16,628 nt of DNA from an uncultured Oscillospiraceae bacterium (lineage in GTDB: Bacteria > Bacillota > Clostridia > Oscillospirales > Acutalibacteraceae): positions 1 to 16,628 of the forward strand of contig CABSLJ010000037.1 of the NCBI GenBank assembly GCA_902478455.1, written 5' to 3'. The translations under genes and the position numbers were made by a program. This document shows, piece after piece, positions 5,356 through 13,388 of this stretch. Under the pieces are notes generated by a model, which saw only the letters and a program-made list of their open reading frames with translations, was not told the origin of the DNA and searched no databases. Each line of letters starts with the position of its first letter. Within the stretch, counting starts at the first letter, position 1.

Positions 5356-6198
5356 ATGAGCGAAGCGTGCAATCACGACTGTAATTCCTGCGGTCAGGAC
5401 TGCCCGTCCAGAGGGCAGCAGCCCGCCGATTTTCTGGAGCCGGCCAACCAGATGAGCCATGTCAAAAAGGTGATCGGCATCGTCAGCGGAAAGGGAGGCG
5501 TGGGCAAGTCCCTGGTGACCTCCATGCTCGCCGTGTTGATGAACCGCCGGGGCTGCCGCACGGGCATTCTGGACGCCGACATCACCGGCCCCTCCATTCC
5601 GCGCGTGTTTGGCCTCAAGGAAAAAGCCATGGGCAGCGAGTTTGGCCTGCTGCCGGTGCGCAGCAAGACGGGCATTGAAGTGATGTCCATCAACCTGCTG
5701 CTCGACCACGAAACCGACCCCGTCGTGTGGCGCGGTCCCATCATCGCCGGCACGGTCAAGCAGTTCTGGACCGATGTGGCCTGGGGAGAGGTGGACTATC
5801 TCTTTGTCGATATGCCCCCCGGAACGGGCGATATTCCACTGACCGTCTTCCAGTCCCTTCCGGTGGACGGCATTGTGGTCGTCACCTCACCGCAGGAGCT
5901 GGTGGAGATGATCGTCGGCAAGGCGGTTAGTATGGCGCAGAAGATGAACATTCCGATTCTTGGCCTGGTGGAGAACATGAGCTACGTCGAGTGCCCCGAC
6001 TGCGGCAAAAAGCTGGAGGTCTTCGGCGAAAGCCGCGCCGAGGAAACGGCCGAACGCTACGGCATTGAACTGCTGGGCCGTCTCCCGCTGGACCGTGACC
6101 TCGCCAGGGCGTGCGACGCCGGCGTGCTCGAGCTCTTTGAGGGCGGCTGGCTGGATCACGCGGCAGATGTGCTGGAGAAACTTTCCGACAAGCAGTAA
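5356..6198 (+). CDS. mrp: Mrp/NBP35-family Fe-S cluster carrier ATPase (280 aa)
   Basis: A P-loop ATPase of the Mrp/NBP35/ApbC family, which binds and transfers Fe-S clusters to apoproteins in the cytoplasm. The deviant Walker A SGKGGVGKS is at 44-52 and Walker B with the family signature DMPPGTGD at 152-159. The cluster-binding CPDC (Cys213, Cys216) bridges the dimer in relatives. The N-terminus has four spaced cysteines (Cys5, Cys9, Cys12, Cys16) resembling the N-terminal cluster of NBP35-type proteins. No MIP18/DUF59 domain precedes the ATPase, as is usual for clostridial forms. The start at 5356 has AAGGGAG upstream and begins MSEACNHDCNSC. It is a single gene with its own promoter and terminator. 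Confidence 0.94.
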   Translation: MSEACNHDCNSCGQDCPSRGQQPADFLEPANQMSHVKKVIGIVSGKGGVGKSLVTSMLAVLMNRRGCRTGILDADITGPSIPRVFGLKEKAMGSEFGLLPVRSKTGIEVMSINLLLDHETDPVVWRGPIIAGTVKQFWTDVAWGEVDYLFVDMPPGTGDIPLTVFQSLPVDGIVVVTSPQELVEMIVGKAVSMAQKMNIPILGLVENMSYVECPDCGKKLEVFGESRAEETAERYGIELLGRLPLDRDLARACDAGVLELFEGGWLDHAADVLEKLSDKQ

Positions 6199-6208
6199 CA
6201 ATCATACC

Positions 6209-6243
6209 GGGAGGTGAGCGGTGGGCGCTCGCCTCCTTTTTTT
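6209..6243 (+). terminator. Rho-independent terminator of mrp
   Basis: GGAGGTGAGCG (6210-6220) pairs with CGCTCGCCTCC (6226-6236), with one G:U pair, and is followed by seven T (6237-6243). The stem starts 12 bp after the mrp stop. Confidence 0.92.
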
Positions 6244-6273
6244 GCAGATTAAAATCGGGCTGATCAGTTCATT

Positions 6274-6310
6274 CAAAAAGCCCCGCTGCAGATTTCTCCG
6301 CAGCGGGGCT
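6274..6310 (-). terminator. Rho-independent terminator of the lipoprotein gene
   Basis: On the minus strand a perfect 11-bp stem, AGCCCCGCTGC with GCAGCGGGGCT (6310-6300 with 6289-6279), ends in a T run (6279-6275). It lies 20 bp past the lipoprotein stop and faces the mrp terminator. Confidence 0.9.
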
Positions 6311-6329
6311 TGGTCTATGGCTTCGCAGC

Positions 6330-7394
6330 TTAGTTGGAAGTCAGAATCCAGGGGGAATATTTGTCGAGCGCGGCGTCGTTGAGCGTAAAGGTGAGGGTAT
6401 CCTGATATTCCTTGAGCATATCGGAATACTCCTCGCTCTTCATGTAGCTCAGGACCGCCTGGCGGGTGTCGTCCTCAGACAGCGTGTCCACCTCGTCCTC
6501 TATGTCGCGCTTGTAGATCAGATAATAGGTGCCGGCAGAGGAGGTGGAGGAGCTTTCCAGCATGACTGCAGCAGCCTCGCCCGGCTTTAATTCCTTGAGG
6601 GCGTCCAGAATATCTTCCGGCAGAGAGGTGGCATCCTCTTTGACGATGGAGACCGTCTCCTGCAGGGGATCGCTTTCCAGCTCTTCGGCTTTCTTGAAGG
6701 CGTCGGCGACCTCCTTGATGGTCTGCCCGTCCTCCAAATCCTTGACATACGCCTCAAACGCCTCCTTGACGTCGGCGACTTCATCCTCGGTCATCGCGGT
6801 GGAGGTGGTGCTTCCCTCCGCGGTCTTGGACAGAGATTTGCTGAAGTACTGGAAGCTCTCGTAGTTTTCCAGGAAGAACTTCTCAACGTCGGAGTCCGCC
6901 ACCGGGTCGGTTCCCTCCGGACCGTAAATGGCGTTGAAGAGCTTCAGGGATTTGCTCTGGTAAAGGGCGGTGGCGCGGTGATAGGAAGACTTTGCCACGC
7001 CGATGCTTTCATACATGGTCTGGTAGCTGCTCCAGTAGGATTCGGTGGTTGCCTGAGCGGCGGCCAGCTCCTCCGCAGTCAGGGAAAGTCCCATCTCGTT
7101 AAACTTCTTCTCCACGGCGAAGAGATTCTTGCAGGCGTTGAGCGCCTGTTCCTTGACATAGTCGGCGGCAGGCTGATCCTCTACGGTCTGGTCGAGGATG
7201 GGCTGCGTGTAGTCTTCCACCAGATAGCTGGCGTTGATATAGGCCTGGCTCATGTAATAAATATACACGCCGATGGGCAGCGTCTCATCGTCCAGCTTGA
7301 GGGACCAGGTGGTGTCCCCGCTGCAGGATGCGGCTGAAAGAAGCATCAACAGGGCAATGAGCAGGGCGATTCCCCGCTTGAGCGTTTTCTTCAT
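6330..7394 (-). CDS. Secreted SurA/PrsA-like foldase lipoprotein (354 aa)
   Basis: The start at 7394 follows AAGGAGG and begins with a lipoprotein signal: MKKTLKRGIALLIALLMLLS, then AASC with the lipidated Cys24. The lipobox has Ala at -3, acceptable but not consensus. Residues 27-180 are helical with a pattern like the SurA N-terminal chaperone domain (EQALNACKNLFAVEKKFNEMGLSLTAEEL). Residues about 230-320 resemble a weak parvulin fold (GQTIKEVADAF..., then LKELKPGEAAAVMLE and YYLIYKRDIEDE). The classic parvulin His and Phe residues are not evident, so isomerase activity is uncertain and a chaperone role is likelier. It probably acts outside the membrane on exported proteins. Clostridia often place such a gene right after mfd. 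It has its own promoter at 7462-7490. Confidence 0.8.
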   Translation of the reverse strand: MKKTLKRGIALLIALLMLLSAASCSGDTTWSLKLDDETLPIGVYIYYMSQAYINASYLVEDYTQPILDQTVEDQPAADYVKEQALNACKNLFAVEKKFNEMGLSLTAEELAAAQATTESYWSSYQTMYESIGVAKSSYHRATALYQSKSLKLFNAIYGPEGTDPVADSDVEKFFLENYESFQYFSKSLSKTAEGSTTSTAMTEDEVADVKEAFEAYVKDLEDGQTIKEVADAFKKAEELESDPLQETVSIVKEDATSLPEDILDALKELKPGEAAAVMLESSSTSSAGTYYLIYKRDIEDEVDTLSEDDTRQAVLSYMKSEEYSDMLKEYQDTLTFTLNDAALDKYSPWILTSN

Positions 7395-7432
7395 GAATCT
7401 TTTCCTCCTTGGTTTGGAAGTCCGTTCCGGCC

Positions 7433-7448
7433 GTTTTCTGCCGAAAAC
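7433..7448. promoter_or_regulatory. Inverted repeat in the lipoprotein leader
   Basis: GTTTTC and GAAAAC are separated by TGCC, just downstream of the predicted transcription start. It could be an operator or a small leader hairpin. Arms of 6 bp are also compatible with chance. Confidence 0.3.
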
Positions 7449-7461
7449 AGATACAATATGC

Positions 7462-7490
7462 ATTATACACGCTTTGAGACGCTTTGTCCA
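7462..7490 (-). promoter_or_regulatory. Sigma-A promoter for the foldase lipoprotein
   Basis: On the minus strand, -35 TGGACA (7490-7485) and perfect -10 TATAAT (7467-7462) are separated by 17 bp, inside the mfd-lipoprotein gap. The lipoprotein can therefore be expressed independently of mfd. Confidence 0.8.
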
Positions 7491-7507
7491 TGTGAAATCG
7501 TGAAATC

Positions 7508-10500
7508 TTAAAAAGTTGTGGTAGAAACGCTCTGCCTGGCAAGGGTCAGCACCTCGCGCAGGGCGTCGAGCGGGGGCGTTCCGCGGCTGAGCCTGACCGA
7601 AAGATAGGGCTTGGCGCCCGCGCCCACCATCACGCGCCCCTTCATACCGGAAACGAGCGCGGCGACCTGCTTCATGTCGATCTTGCGCTGGAAGAGGAGA
7701 AGCGCGTCGTTTTGCTGCTTGATCTCGTAGATGCCCAGCGAGGCGGCGGTGTTGCGCAGAAGAGCGACGTCCACAAGCCCCTTGACCGAGGCGGGCGGCT
7801 CGCCGAAACGGTCGATGAGCTCGTCTAGCACGTCGGAGGCGTCCTCCTCGCTGCGAATATCGGAAATGCAGCGGTAGATGTCCAGCCGCTGATTGAGGTT
7901 TTCAATATAGCTTTCAGGGATGTGGGCCTCCATCTGGACGTCGACCAGGCACTCCAGCTCGTAGGAGGAGGCCTTCTCGCCCTTCTGCTCGCTGACCGCT
8001 TCGCCCAAAAGGCGCAGGTACATGTCGTAACCGACCGATTCCATATGCCCGTGCTGTTCGGCCCCGAGGATGTTGCCCGCCCCGCGGATTTCGAGGTCGC
8101 GCAGGGCGATTTTAAAGCCCGAGCCGAACTCGGTGAATTCCCGAATGGCCGAAAGACGCTTCTGGGAAATTTCGCTTAAGACCTTGCTGCGGTTGAAGGT
8201 AAGGTAGGCGTAGGCCCTGCGGGCGGAGCGTCCCACCCGGCCGCGCAGCTGGTGGAGCTGGGAAAGCCCCATATGGTCGGCGTTCTCGATGATGAGGGTG
8301 TTGACGTTGGGAAGATCAACCCCCGTTTCGATGATGGTGGTGCACACGAGGACGTCGATCTCATGCTCCATGAGCCTGCGCCACACCTCGGAAAGCTCCT
8401 GCTCGCTCATTTTGCCGTGGCCGACGCCTACTTTCGCTTCAGGCACCTGCTGCTGTAAGCGGGCGGCCACCCGTTCGATTGATTCCACCCGGTTGTGCAG
8501 ATAATAAACCTGGCCGCCGCGGCGCAGCTCCCGGCGGATGGCGTCGGCGATGACGCCGGGGTCGTGCTCAAGCACATAGGTCTGCACCGGGTGGCGGTCC
8601 TGCGGGGCCTCTTCAAGGGCGGACATGTCCCGAATGCCTGAAAGGGCCATGTTGAGGGTGCGGGGGATGGGCGTGGCCGAAAGGGTGAGCACGTCCACGT
8701 TTTTGGACATCTCCTTAAAGCGCTCCTTCTGCGCCACGCCGAAGCGCTGCTCCTCGTCGACAATGACCAGCCCCAGGTCGCGGAAGAGCACGTCCTTCTG
8801 CACCAGACGATGGGTGCCGACGATCATATCGATCTCCCCGCGTTTCAGCTGCTTTAGGATTTCGGTCTGCTGCTTGGGGGTGCGGAAGCGGGAGAGCAGC
8901 TCAATGCGGACGGGGAAGCCCTCCATCCGCTTGGTGACCGTCTGGTAATGCTGCCAGGCGAGGATGGTGGTGGGGACAAGCAGAGCGCACTGTTTGCCGT
9001 CGGTCACGCACTTGAAGGCGGCGCGCAGAGCCACCTCGGTCTTGCCGAAGCCGACGTCCCCGCACAACAGGCGGTCCATGGGCGCCTCGCGTTCCATGTC
9101 CTCCTTGATCTCCTCAATGCAGCGCAGCTGATCCTCGGTTTCCTCATATTCAAAGCGGGCCTCAAAGTCGCGCTGCCAGTCGCCGTCCGGCGAAAAGGCG
9201 TGTCCCTTTGCGTTCATGCGGGCGGCGTAAAGCTTGATGAGCTCCTCGGCCATATCTTTGACGGCGGCGCGCACCCTGCTTTTGGCTTTCTGCCATTCGG
9301 AGCCGCCCAGGCGGTGCAGCTTGACGTGGGCGTCCTCCTTGGGACCAATGTATTTGGAGACCATGTCGAGCTGGGTGACGGGGACGTACAGGGTGTCCCC
9401 CTTGGCGTAGCGCACCTTGATGTAGTCCTTGGTGACGCCCTGCATATCGATCTTGTGGATGCCCTCGAAAACGCCGATGCCGTGGGCGGAATGCACCACA
9501 TAGTCGCCCGGCGCGAGCTCGGAAAGGCTGTAAATCTCCTGACCGTGCTTCGGGCGTTTGCGCTTCCGTTTGGAGGAGGCGGCCAGATGTCCCTGCGTGA
9601 TGAGGGCGAAGCCCGCGCCCGGGTACTCAAAGCCGGCCGAAAGGCTGCCGGGGAGCACAAGAATCTTGCCGGGAAGCGGGGCGTCCGGCTCGGTCAGGTA
9701 TTCGGCGGGAAGCCCCTGCGCGCGCAGGTCCTCAGCCAGGGCGACGGCGGCGCGCTCGGTGCCGGCGAGCACCACACAGGCCGTTTTGGTGGAGATGAGA
9801 CCCTCTAGATCCTCCTTGAGCAGGGCTACGCTGCCGCCCCAGACCGAAAGCTGGCGAGCGGTGAAGTTGACAAGAGCGTGAAGCGGCGCGTCGTAGCTGC
9901 CGCGGACGAAGGCGTCCAGGTAGACCGTCCGCCTGCGCGCGCATTCAGTCTGAGCGTAGGCCCAGTCGCCCGCGTGGATGTCCAGCCCCTTGCAGAGCAC
10001 ACCCTCCTCCAGATAGGCCTTTAAGTCCTCGCCCGCCTGCCATTGGGTCGAGCGCACGCGCTCCTTGATGCGGACCGGTTCGGAGAGAAAGACGAGCTCT
10101 CCGGAGTCGATGTAGTCGAACAGGGTGGCGGTGCGCGGGTAGAGGATGGGGAGGAATTTATCCAGCGAACCGAGCGTCGCCCCGGCGCGCAGCTTTTCTG
10201 CCTCCTTCGCGAGCACCTCCTTCGCGGCCTTTGCGGCCTTGCCGCGCAGGGCGGCGGAGAGAGCGTCAATGCGGTCGGCAAGCTGCTCCGGGGAGGAAAG
10301 GATCGATTCGGTGGAGGGGGAGAGGGTGATCTCCTCAATGCTTTCGGTCCGACGCTGGGTTTCGGGGTCGAAATAGGCGAGGGTGTCGATTTCATCCCCC
10401 CAGAATTCGGCGCGCGCGGGCTGCGGCGCGCCGGGAGTGAAGAAATCGAGAATGCCGCCGCGCACGGCGAACTGGCCCGCGCCCTCCACCTGCACCGCCC

Positions 10501-10990
10501 GTTCATAGCCGCAGCGAACCAGGGCCTCCACCGCCGCGTTTAAAGAGATCTGCTGCGCGGGGCGGAGAGAAAAGGTGCGCTGCTTCAGCTCCTCGGGCGG
10601 GATGGTGTACTGCAGCGCGGCGTCGATGCAGGCGATGACGGCGCGCGCAGAGGAGGACGGGGCGACCAGGCGGGAGAGCGCGGCCAGACGCTGGTGCTCG
10701 TATTCGCGCGACTGCCCCTCCGTGTCCCGAAAATTGAAATCCCGGCTGGGGTAGACGAAAGACTCCACCCCGAGAAAGGAGAGATCATTGGCAAAGCGTT
10801 GAGCCTCGGCTTCGTCGGCCGCAATGACCAGCGCACCGCGGCCGAGGTCGGCGCACAGGGTGGCGATGAGATGGGCCTTGTGAATGCCCGAAAGCCCGGT
10901 CGCCGCGCTGGAAAGTCCGCCGGCCTCCACGGCGGCGCACAGGGAGCGGTATTCCGGCAGGGCCTGCAAAATGCGTGTGAGGAAATTCAT
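7508..10990 (-). CDS. mfd: Transcription-repair coupling factor Mfd (1160 aa)
   Basis: Mfd is an ATP-driven DNA translocase that pushes stalled RNA polymerase off lesions and recruits UvrA for nucleotide excision repair. The order of parts is normal: a UvrB-like N-terminal module (about 1-340), the RNA polymerase interaction domain around 490-545 (APGDYVVHSAHGIGVFEG), Walker A GDVGFGKTEV with Lys650, the DEEQ box at 745-748 (DEEQRFG), motif III TLSATPIPRTL, motif VI QLRGRVGRS near 915, and the RecG-like TRG motif (IRGAGNILGAEQHGHMESVG, about 965-985). The length is typical. The start at 10990 has GGAGG 4 nt upstream and begins MNFLTRILQALPEYRSL. It lies 123 bp after pth. The small fin gene found between pth and mfd in Bacillus is absent. 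Confidence 0.98.
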   Translation of the reverse strand: MNFLTRILQALPEYRSLCAAVEAGGLSSAATGLSGIHKAHLIATLCADLGRGALVIAADEAEAQRFANDLSFLGVESFVYPSRDFNFRDTEGQSREYEHQRLAALSRLVAPSSSARAVIACIDAALQYTIPPEELKQRTFSLRPAQQISLNAAVEALVRCGYERAVQVEGAGQFAVRGGILDFFTPGAPQPARAEFWGDEIDTLAYFDPETQRRTESIEEITLSPSTESILSSPEQLADRIDALSAALRGKAAKAAKEVLAKEAEKLRAGATLGSLDKFLPILYPRTATLFDYIDSGELVFLSEPVRIKERVRSTQWQAGEDLKAYLEEGVLCKGLDIHAGDWAYAQTECARRRTVYLDAFVRGSYDAPLHALVNFTARQLSVWGGSVALLKEDLEGLISTKTACVVLAGTERAAVALAEDLRAQGLPAEYLTEPDAPLPGKILVLPGSLSAGFEYPGAGFALITQGHLAASSKRKRKRPKHGQEIYSLSELAPGDYVVHSAHGIGVFEGIHKIDMQGVTKDYIKVRYAKGDTLYVPVTQLDMVSKYIGPKEDAHVKLHRLGGSEWQKAKSRVRAAVKDMAEELIKLYAARMNAKGHAFSPDGDWQRDFEARFEYEETEDQLRCIEEIKEDMEREAPMDRLLCGDVGFGKTEVALRAAFKCVTDGKQCALLVPTTILAWQHYQTVTKRMEGFPVRIELLSRFRTPKQQTEILKQLKRGEIDMIVGTHRLVQKDVLFRDLGLVIVDEEQRFGVAQKERFKEMSKNVDVLTLSATPIPRTLNMALSGIRDMSALEEAPQDRHPVQTYVLEHDPGVIADAIRRELRRGGQVYYLHNRVESIERVAARLQQQVPEAKVGVGHGKMSEQELSEVWRRLMEHEIDVLVCTTIIETGVDLPNVNTLIIENADHMGLSQLHQLRGRVGRSARRAYAYLTFNRSKVLSEISQKRLSAIREFTEFGSGFKIALRDLEIRGAGNILGAEQHGHMESVGYDMYLRLLGEAVSEQKGEKASSYELECLVDVQMEAHIPESYIENLNQRLDIYRCISDIRSEEDASDVLDELIDRFGEPPASVKGLVDVALLRNTAASLGIYEIKQQNDALLLFQRKIDMKQVAALVSGMKGRVMVGAGAKPYLSVRLSRGTPPLDALREVLTLARQSVSTTTF

Positions 10991-11113
10991 GGCTCCTCCA
11001 AGGTTTCTGATGGATTTGGCAGCGAATAGGAATTTATGGCACAGCCGCAAAGAGGGACACGCTGTGCGCCCCCGCGTGCGGCGTAAACGATACCGCCCGC
11101 GCAACAGGCAAGC

Positions 11114-11725
11114 CTAGCTGTTGAAGCGGTTCATGGCCTCGTCGATTTTGCCCGCGACCATAAGCTCCACCGCGTCGGCGGCGTGTCCGGCCGCCTCCGA
11201 AAGCAGCTTCTGCTCCTCCGCCGAAAAGGTGGAGAGCACCCAGTCGGCCAGATTCCATTCGGGATTGGGCTTGGAACCGATGCCCAGCTTGACGCGGGGG
11301 AAGGTGTCCTTGCCGGAGAGATAGATGATGTTTTTCATGCCGTTTTGCCCGCCGTCGCTCCCCTTGCGGCGGATGCGCAGCCTGCCGGGGGCGAGGGAGA
11401 TATCGTCCAGCAGGATAATGACCCGCTCGGGCGGAATTTTATAAAAACGCATGGCCTCGGTGACCGATTGACCGCTGAGGTTCATGAAGGTCTGCGGCTT
11501 GAGCAGCAGGACGCGGCGCCCGCCAAGGGACGCATCTCCGCACAGAGCTTTGAATTTCAGCTGCTTCATCCGCACGCCGTGCCGCTCGGCGAGGACGTCG
11601 AGCGCTGCAAATCCGGCGTTATGGCGGGTGTTTTCATATTTTTTGCCCGGATTTCCGAGCCCTACGACCAGGTATTCCACCGGTCCGCGCGGCGTGGCGG
11701 ACGGCTGTTTGCGAAAACGGAACAT
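11114..11725 (-). CDS. pth: Peptidyl-tRNA hydrolase (203 aa)
   Basis: Pth frees tRNA from prematurely released peptidyl-tRNA. The active site is complete: Asn25 in GLGNPG, catalytic His35 in NTRHNAGF, Asn82 in MNLSG, Asp107 in LLDD, and Asn in SDGGQNGMKNI. Two in-frame ATGs lie near the start. The one at 11725 has GAGG 9 nt upstream, while the one at 11740 has no ribosome site, so 11725 is chosen. This gives a 17-residue basic N-terminal extension (MFRFRKQPSATPRGPVE) before the usual YLVVGLGNPG opening, which is longer than in E. coli or Bacillus. The neighbours prs (upstream) and mfd (downstream) match the conserved Firmicutes order. Confidence 0.97.
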   Translation of the reverse strand: MFRFRKQPSATPRGPVEYLVVGLGNPGKKYENTRHNAGFAALDVLAERHGVRMKQLKFKALCGDASLGGRRVLLLKPQTFMNLSGQSVTEAMRFYKIPPERVIILLDDISLAPGRLRIRRKGSDGGQNGMKNIIYLSGKDTFPRVKLGIGSKPNPEWNLADWVLSTFSAEEQKLLSEAAGHAADAVELMVAGKIDEAMNRFNS

Positions 11726-11798
11726 GTCAAGAAACCTCATTTTCTGAAAAGAATGGGAGATATTGTAAAAAACAGGGGAAACCGGGAAACAGACTTAT

Positions 11799-11830
11799 GG
11801 CGGGATAGGAAATCCTACCCCGCCTGTCAA
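11799..11830 (-). promoter_or_regulatory. Hairpin and possible promoter between prs and pth
   Basis: A 12-bp stem (11799-11810 with 11813-11824, one G:U pair, 2-nt loop) has no T tract on the minus strand. Just upstream, TTGACA (11830-11825, minus) is a perfect -35 with TATCCC 17 bp on as a weak -10 lying inside the stem. It may be a pth promoter, an attenuating or processing hairpin, or both. Confidence 0.4.
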
Positions 11831-11888
11831 AGCGATTCAAATGCTGTTTTCCGGAAGAGAGCCGGGCGGAAACGCGGAAAAGCCCTTC

Positions 11889-12848
<960 letters not shown>

Positions 12849-13009
12849 GATTCTGATTCCCCCTGCATATTTTTGCCGCCCCGCTTCCCTGAAAATGAGA
12901 CGGCTGTCCTTCAAAGCCGCTGCATAAAAACGGCTTAATTGCCCCTTGAAAATTGAGAAAAAAAGAAGCGCGTCCCGGCCGGAAAAATTAGGCCGAAACC
13001 ACGCAGCAA

Positions 13010-13038
13010 ATTATTTGTGTAAAGAGAAGAGGGTACAA
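13010..13038 (-). promoter_or_regulatory. prs: Possible sigma-A promoter for prs
   Basis: On the minus strand, TTGTAC (13038-13033) and AATAAT (13015-13010) have a 17-bp spacer. The -10 is good and the -35 weak. It would give a leader of about 155 nt. The -35 overlaps one arm of the 9-bp inverted repeat at 13033-13084. Confidence 0.4.
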
Positions 13039-13084
13039 CGCGAAAGGCCGGAGCAACTCCAGCTTGCACGGGACGGCGTTGTAC
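13033..13084. repeat. 9-bp inverted repeat GTACAACGC...GCGTTGTAC with inner hairpin
   Basis: Perfect arms at 13033-13041 and 13076-13084 are 34 bp apart. The interval holds a further small hairpin (GGAG-CAA-CTCC, 13050-13060). The left arm overlaps the predicted -35 of prs. It could be an operator pair for a regulator that loops DNA, or a structured RNA transcribed from either strand. No known class is recognised. Confidence 0.45.
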
Positions 13085-13189
13085 AGTGTGCAGTCATGCT
13101 TCAAGTCCTCCGTTTTTCATGGTGCAGCGCGTTCTTATGTACCCATTATCTCAACAACCGCGCCATTTTTCAAGGCTAAATTGTCGTTT

Positions 13190-13213
13190 TGTTAAAGTTA
13201 ATTGTTTTTAACA
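13190..13213. promoter_or_regulatory. TGTTAAA-N10-TTTAACA operator-like repeat upstream of ppdK
   Basis: Perfect 7-bp arms are about 67 bp upstream of the ppdK -10. The left arm extends to TTGTTAA, the known Rex half-site, but the spacing (10 rather than 4) and the right arm do not fit the clostridial Rex consensus. It is therefore only a candidate operator. Confidence 0.35.
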
Positions 13214-13276
13214 GGATGCAAACTGAATTATCGGTTGATTTTTTAAGAAAAAAGGATAGTAATGCCAACGAATTTT

Positions 13277-13285
13277 TGGTATAAT
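13277..13285 (+). promoter_or_regulatory. ppdK: Extended -10 promoter for ppdK
   Basis: TGG plus TATAAT (13277-13285) matches the extended -10 form TGnTATAAT, and no good -35 is present at the right distance. Transcription would start near 13292, giving a leader of about 97 nt with two short hairpins before AGGAGGT (13374-13380). Confidence 0.7.
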
Positions 13286-13388
13286 ACAAAAATGAGCTTT
13301 CGGCATGAAATGGAATTGTGTGTGGAGGCTCTTTTACTCACACGGCGTGGGCAAAATGCCACCCGATTTTAGTAGGAGGTAGTTGTTG

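Larger units (their letters stand above)
12849..13388. other. 540-bp divergent control region between prs and ppdK
   Basis: This holds promoters for both genes, two inverted repeats (13033-13084 and 13190-13213), and small leader hairpins. On the prs side the leader has AAGCCG/CGGCTT (about 12914-12936) and GGCC/GGCC (about 12977-12994). On the ppdK side it has GTGTG/CACAC (13320-13343) and a small hairpin near 13347-13362. No known riboswitch signature was recognised. The right part is strikingly AT-rich compared with the flanking genes. The 77-codon plus-strand frame at 12946 has no ribosome site and is not called. Confidence 0.5.

Noticed and set aside
8948..9808. 286-codon plus frame opposite mfd
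   Set aside because: It is an antisense shadow caused by GC-biased codons in mfd.
12946..13179. 77-codon plus frame in the prs-ppdK gap
   Set aside because: It has no ribosome site, crosses the prs promoter and the inverted repeat, and has an unlikely composition.
13190..13213. Firm assignment as a Rex operator
   Set aside because: Only one half-site fits and the spacing is wrong, so the palindrome is reported without naming the regulator.
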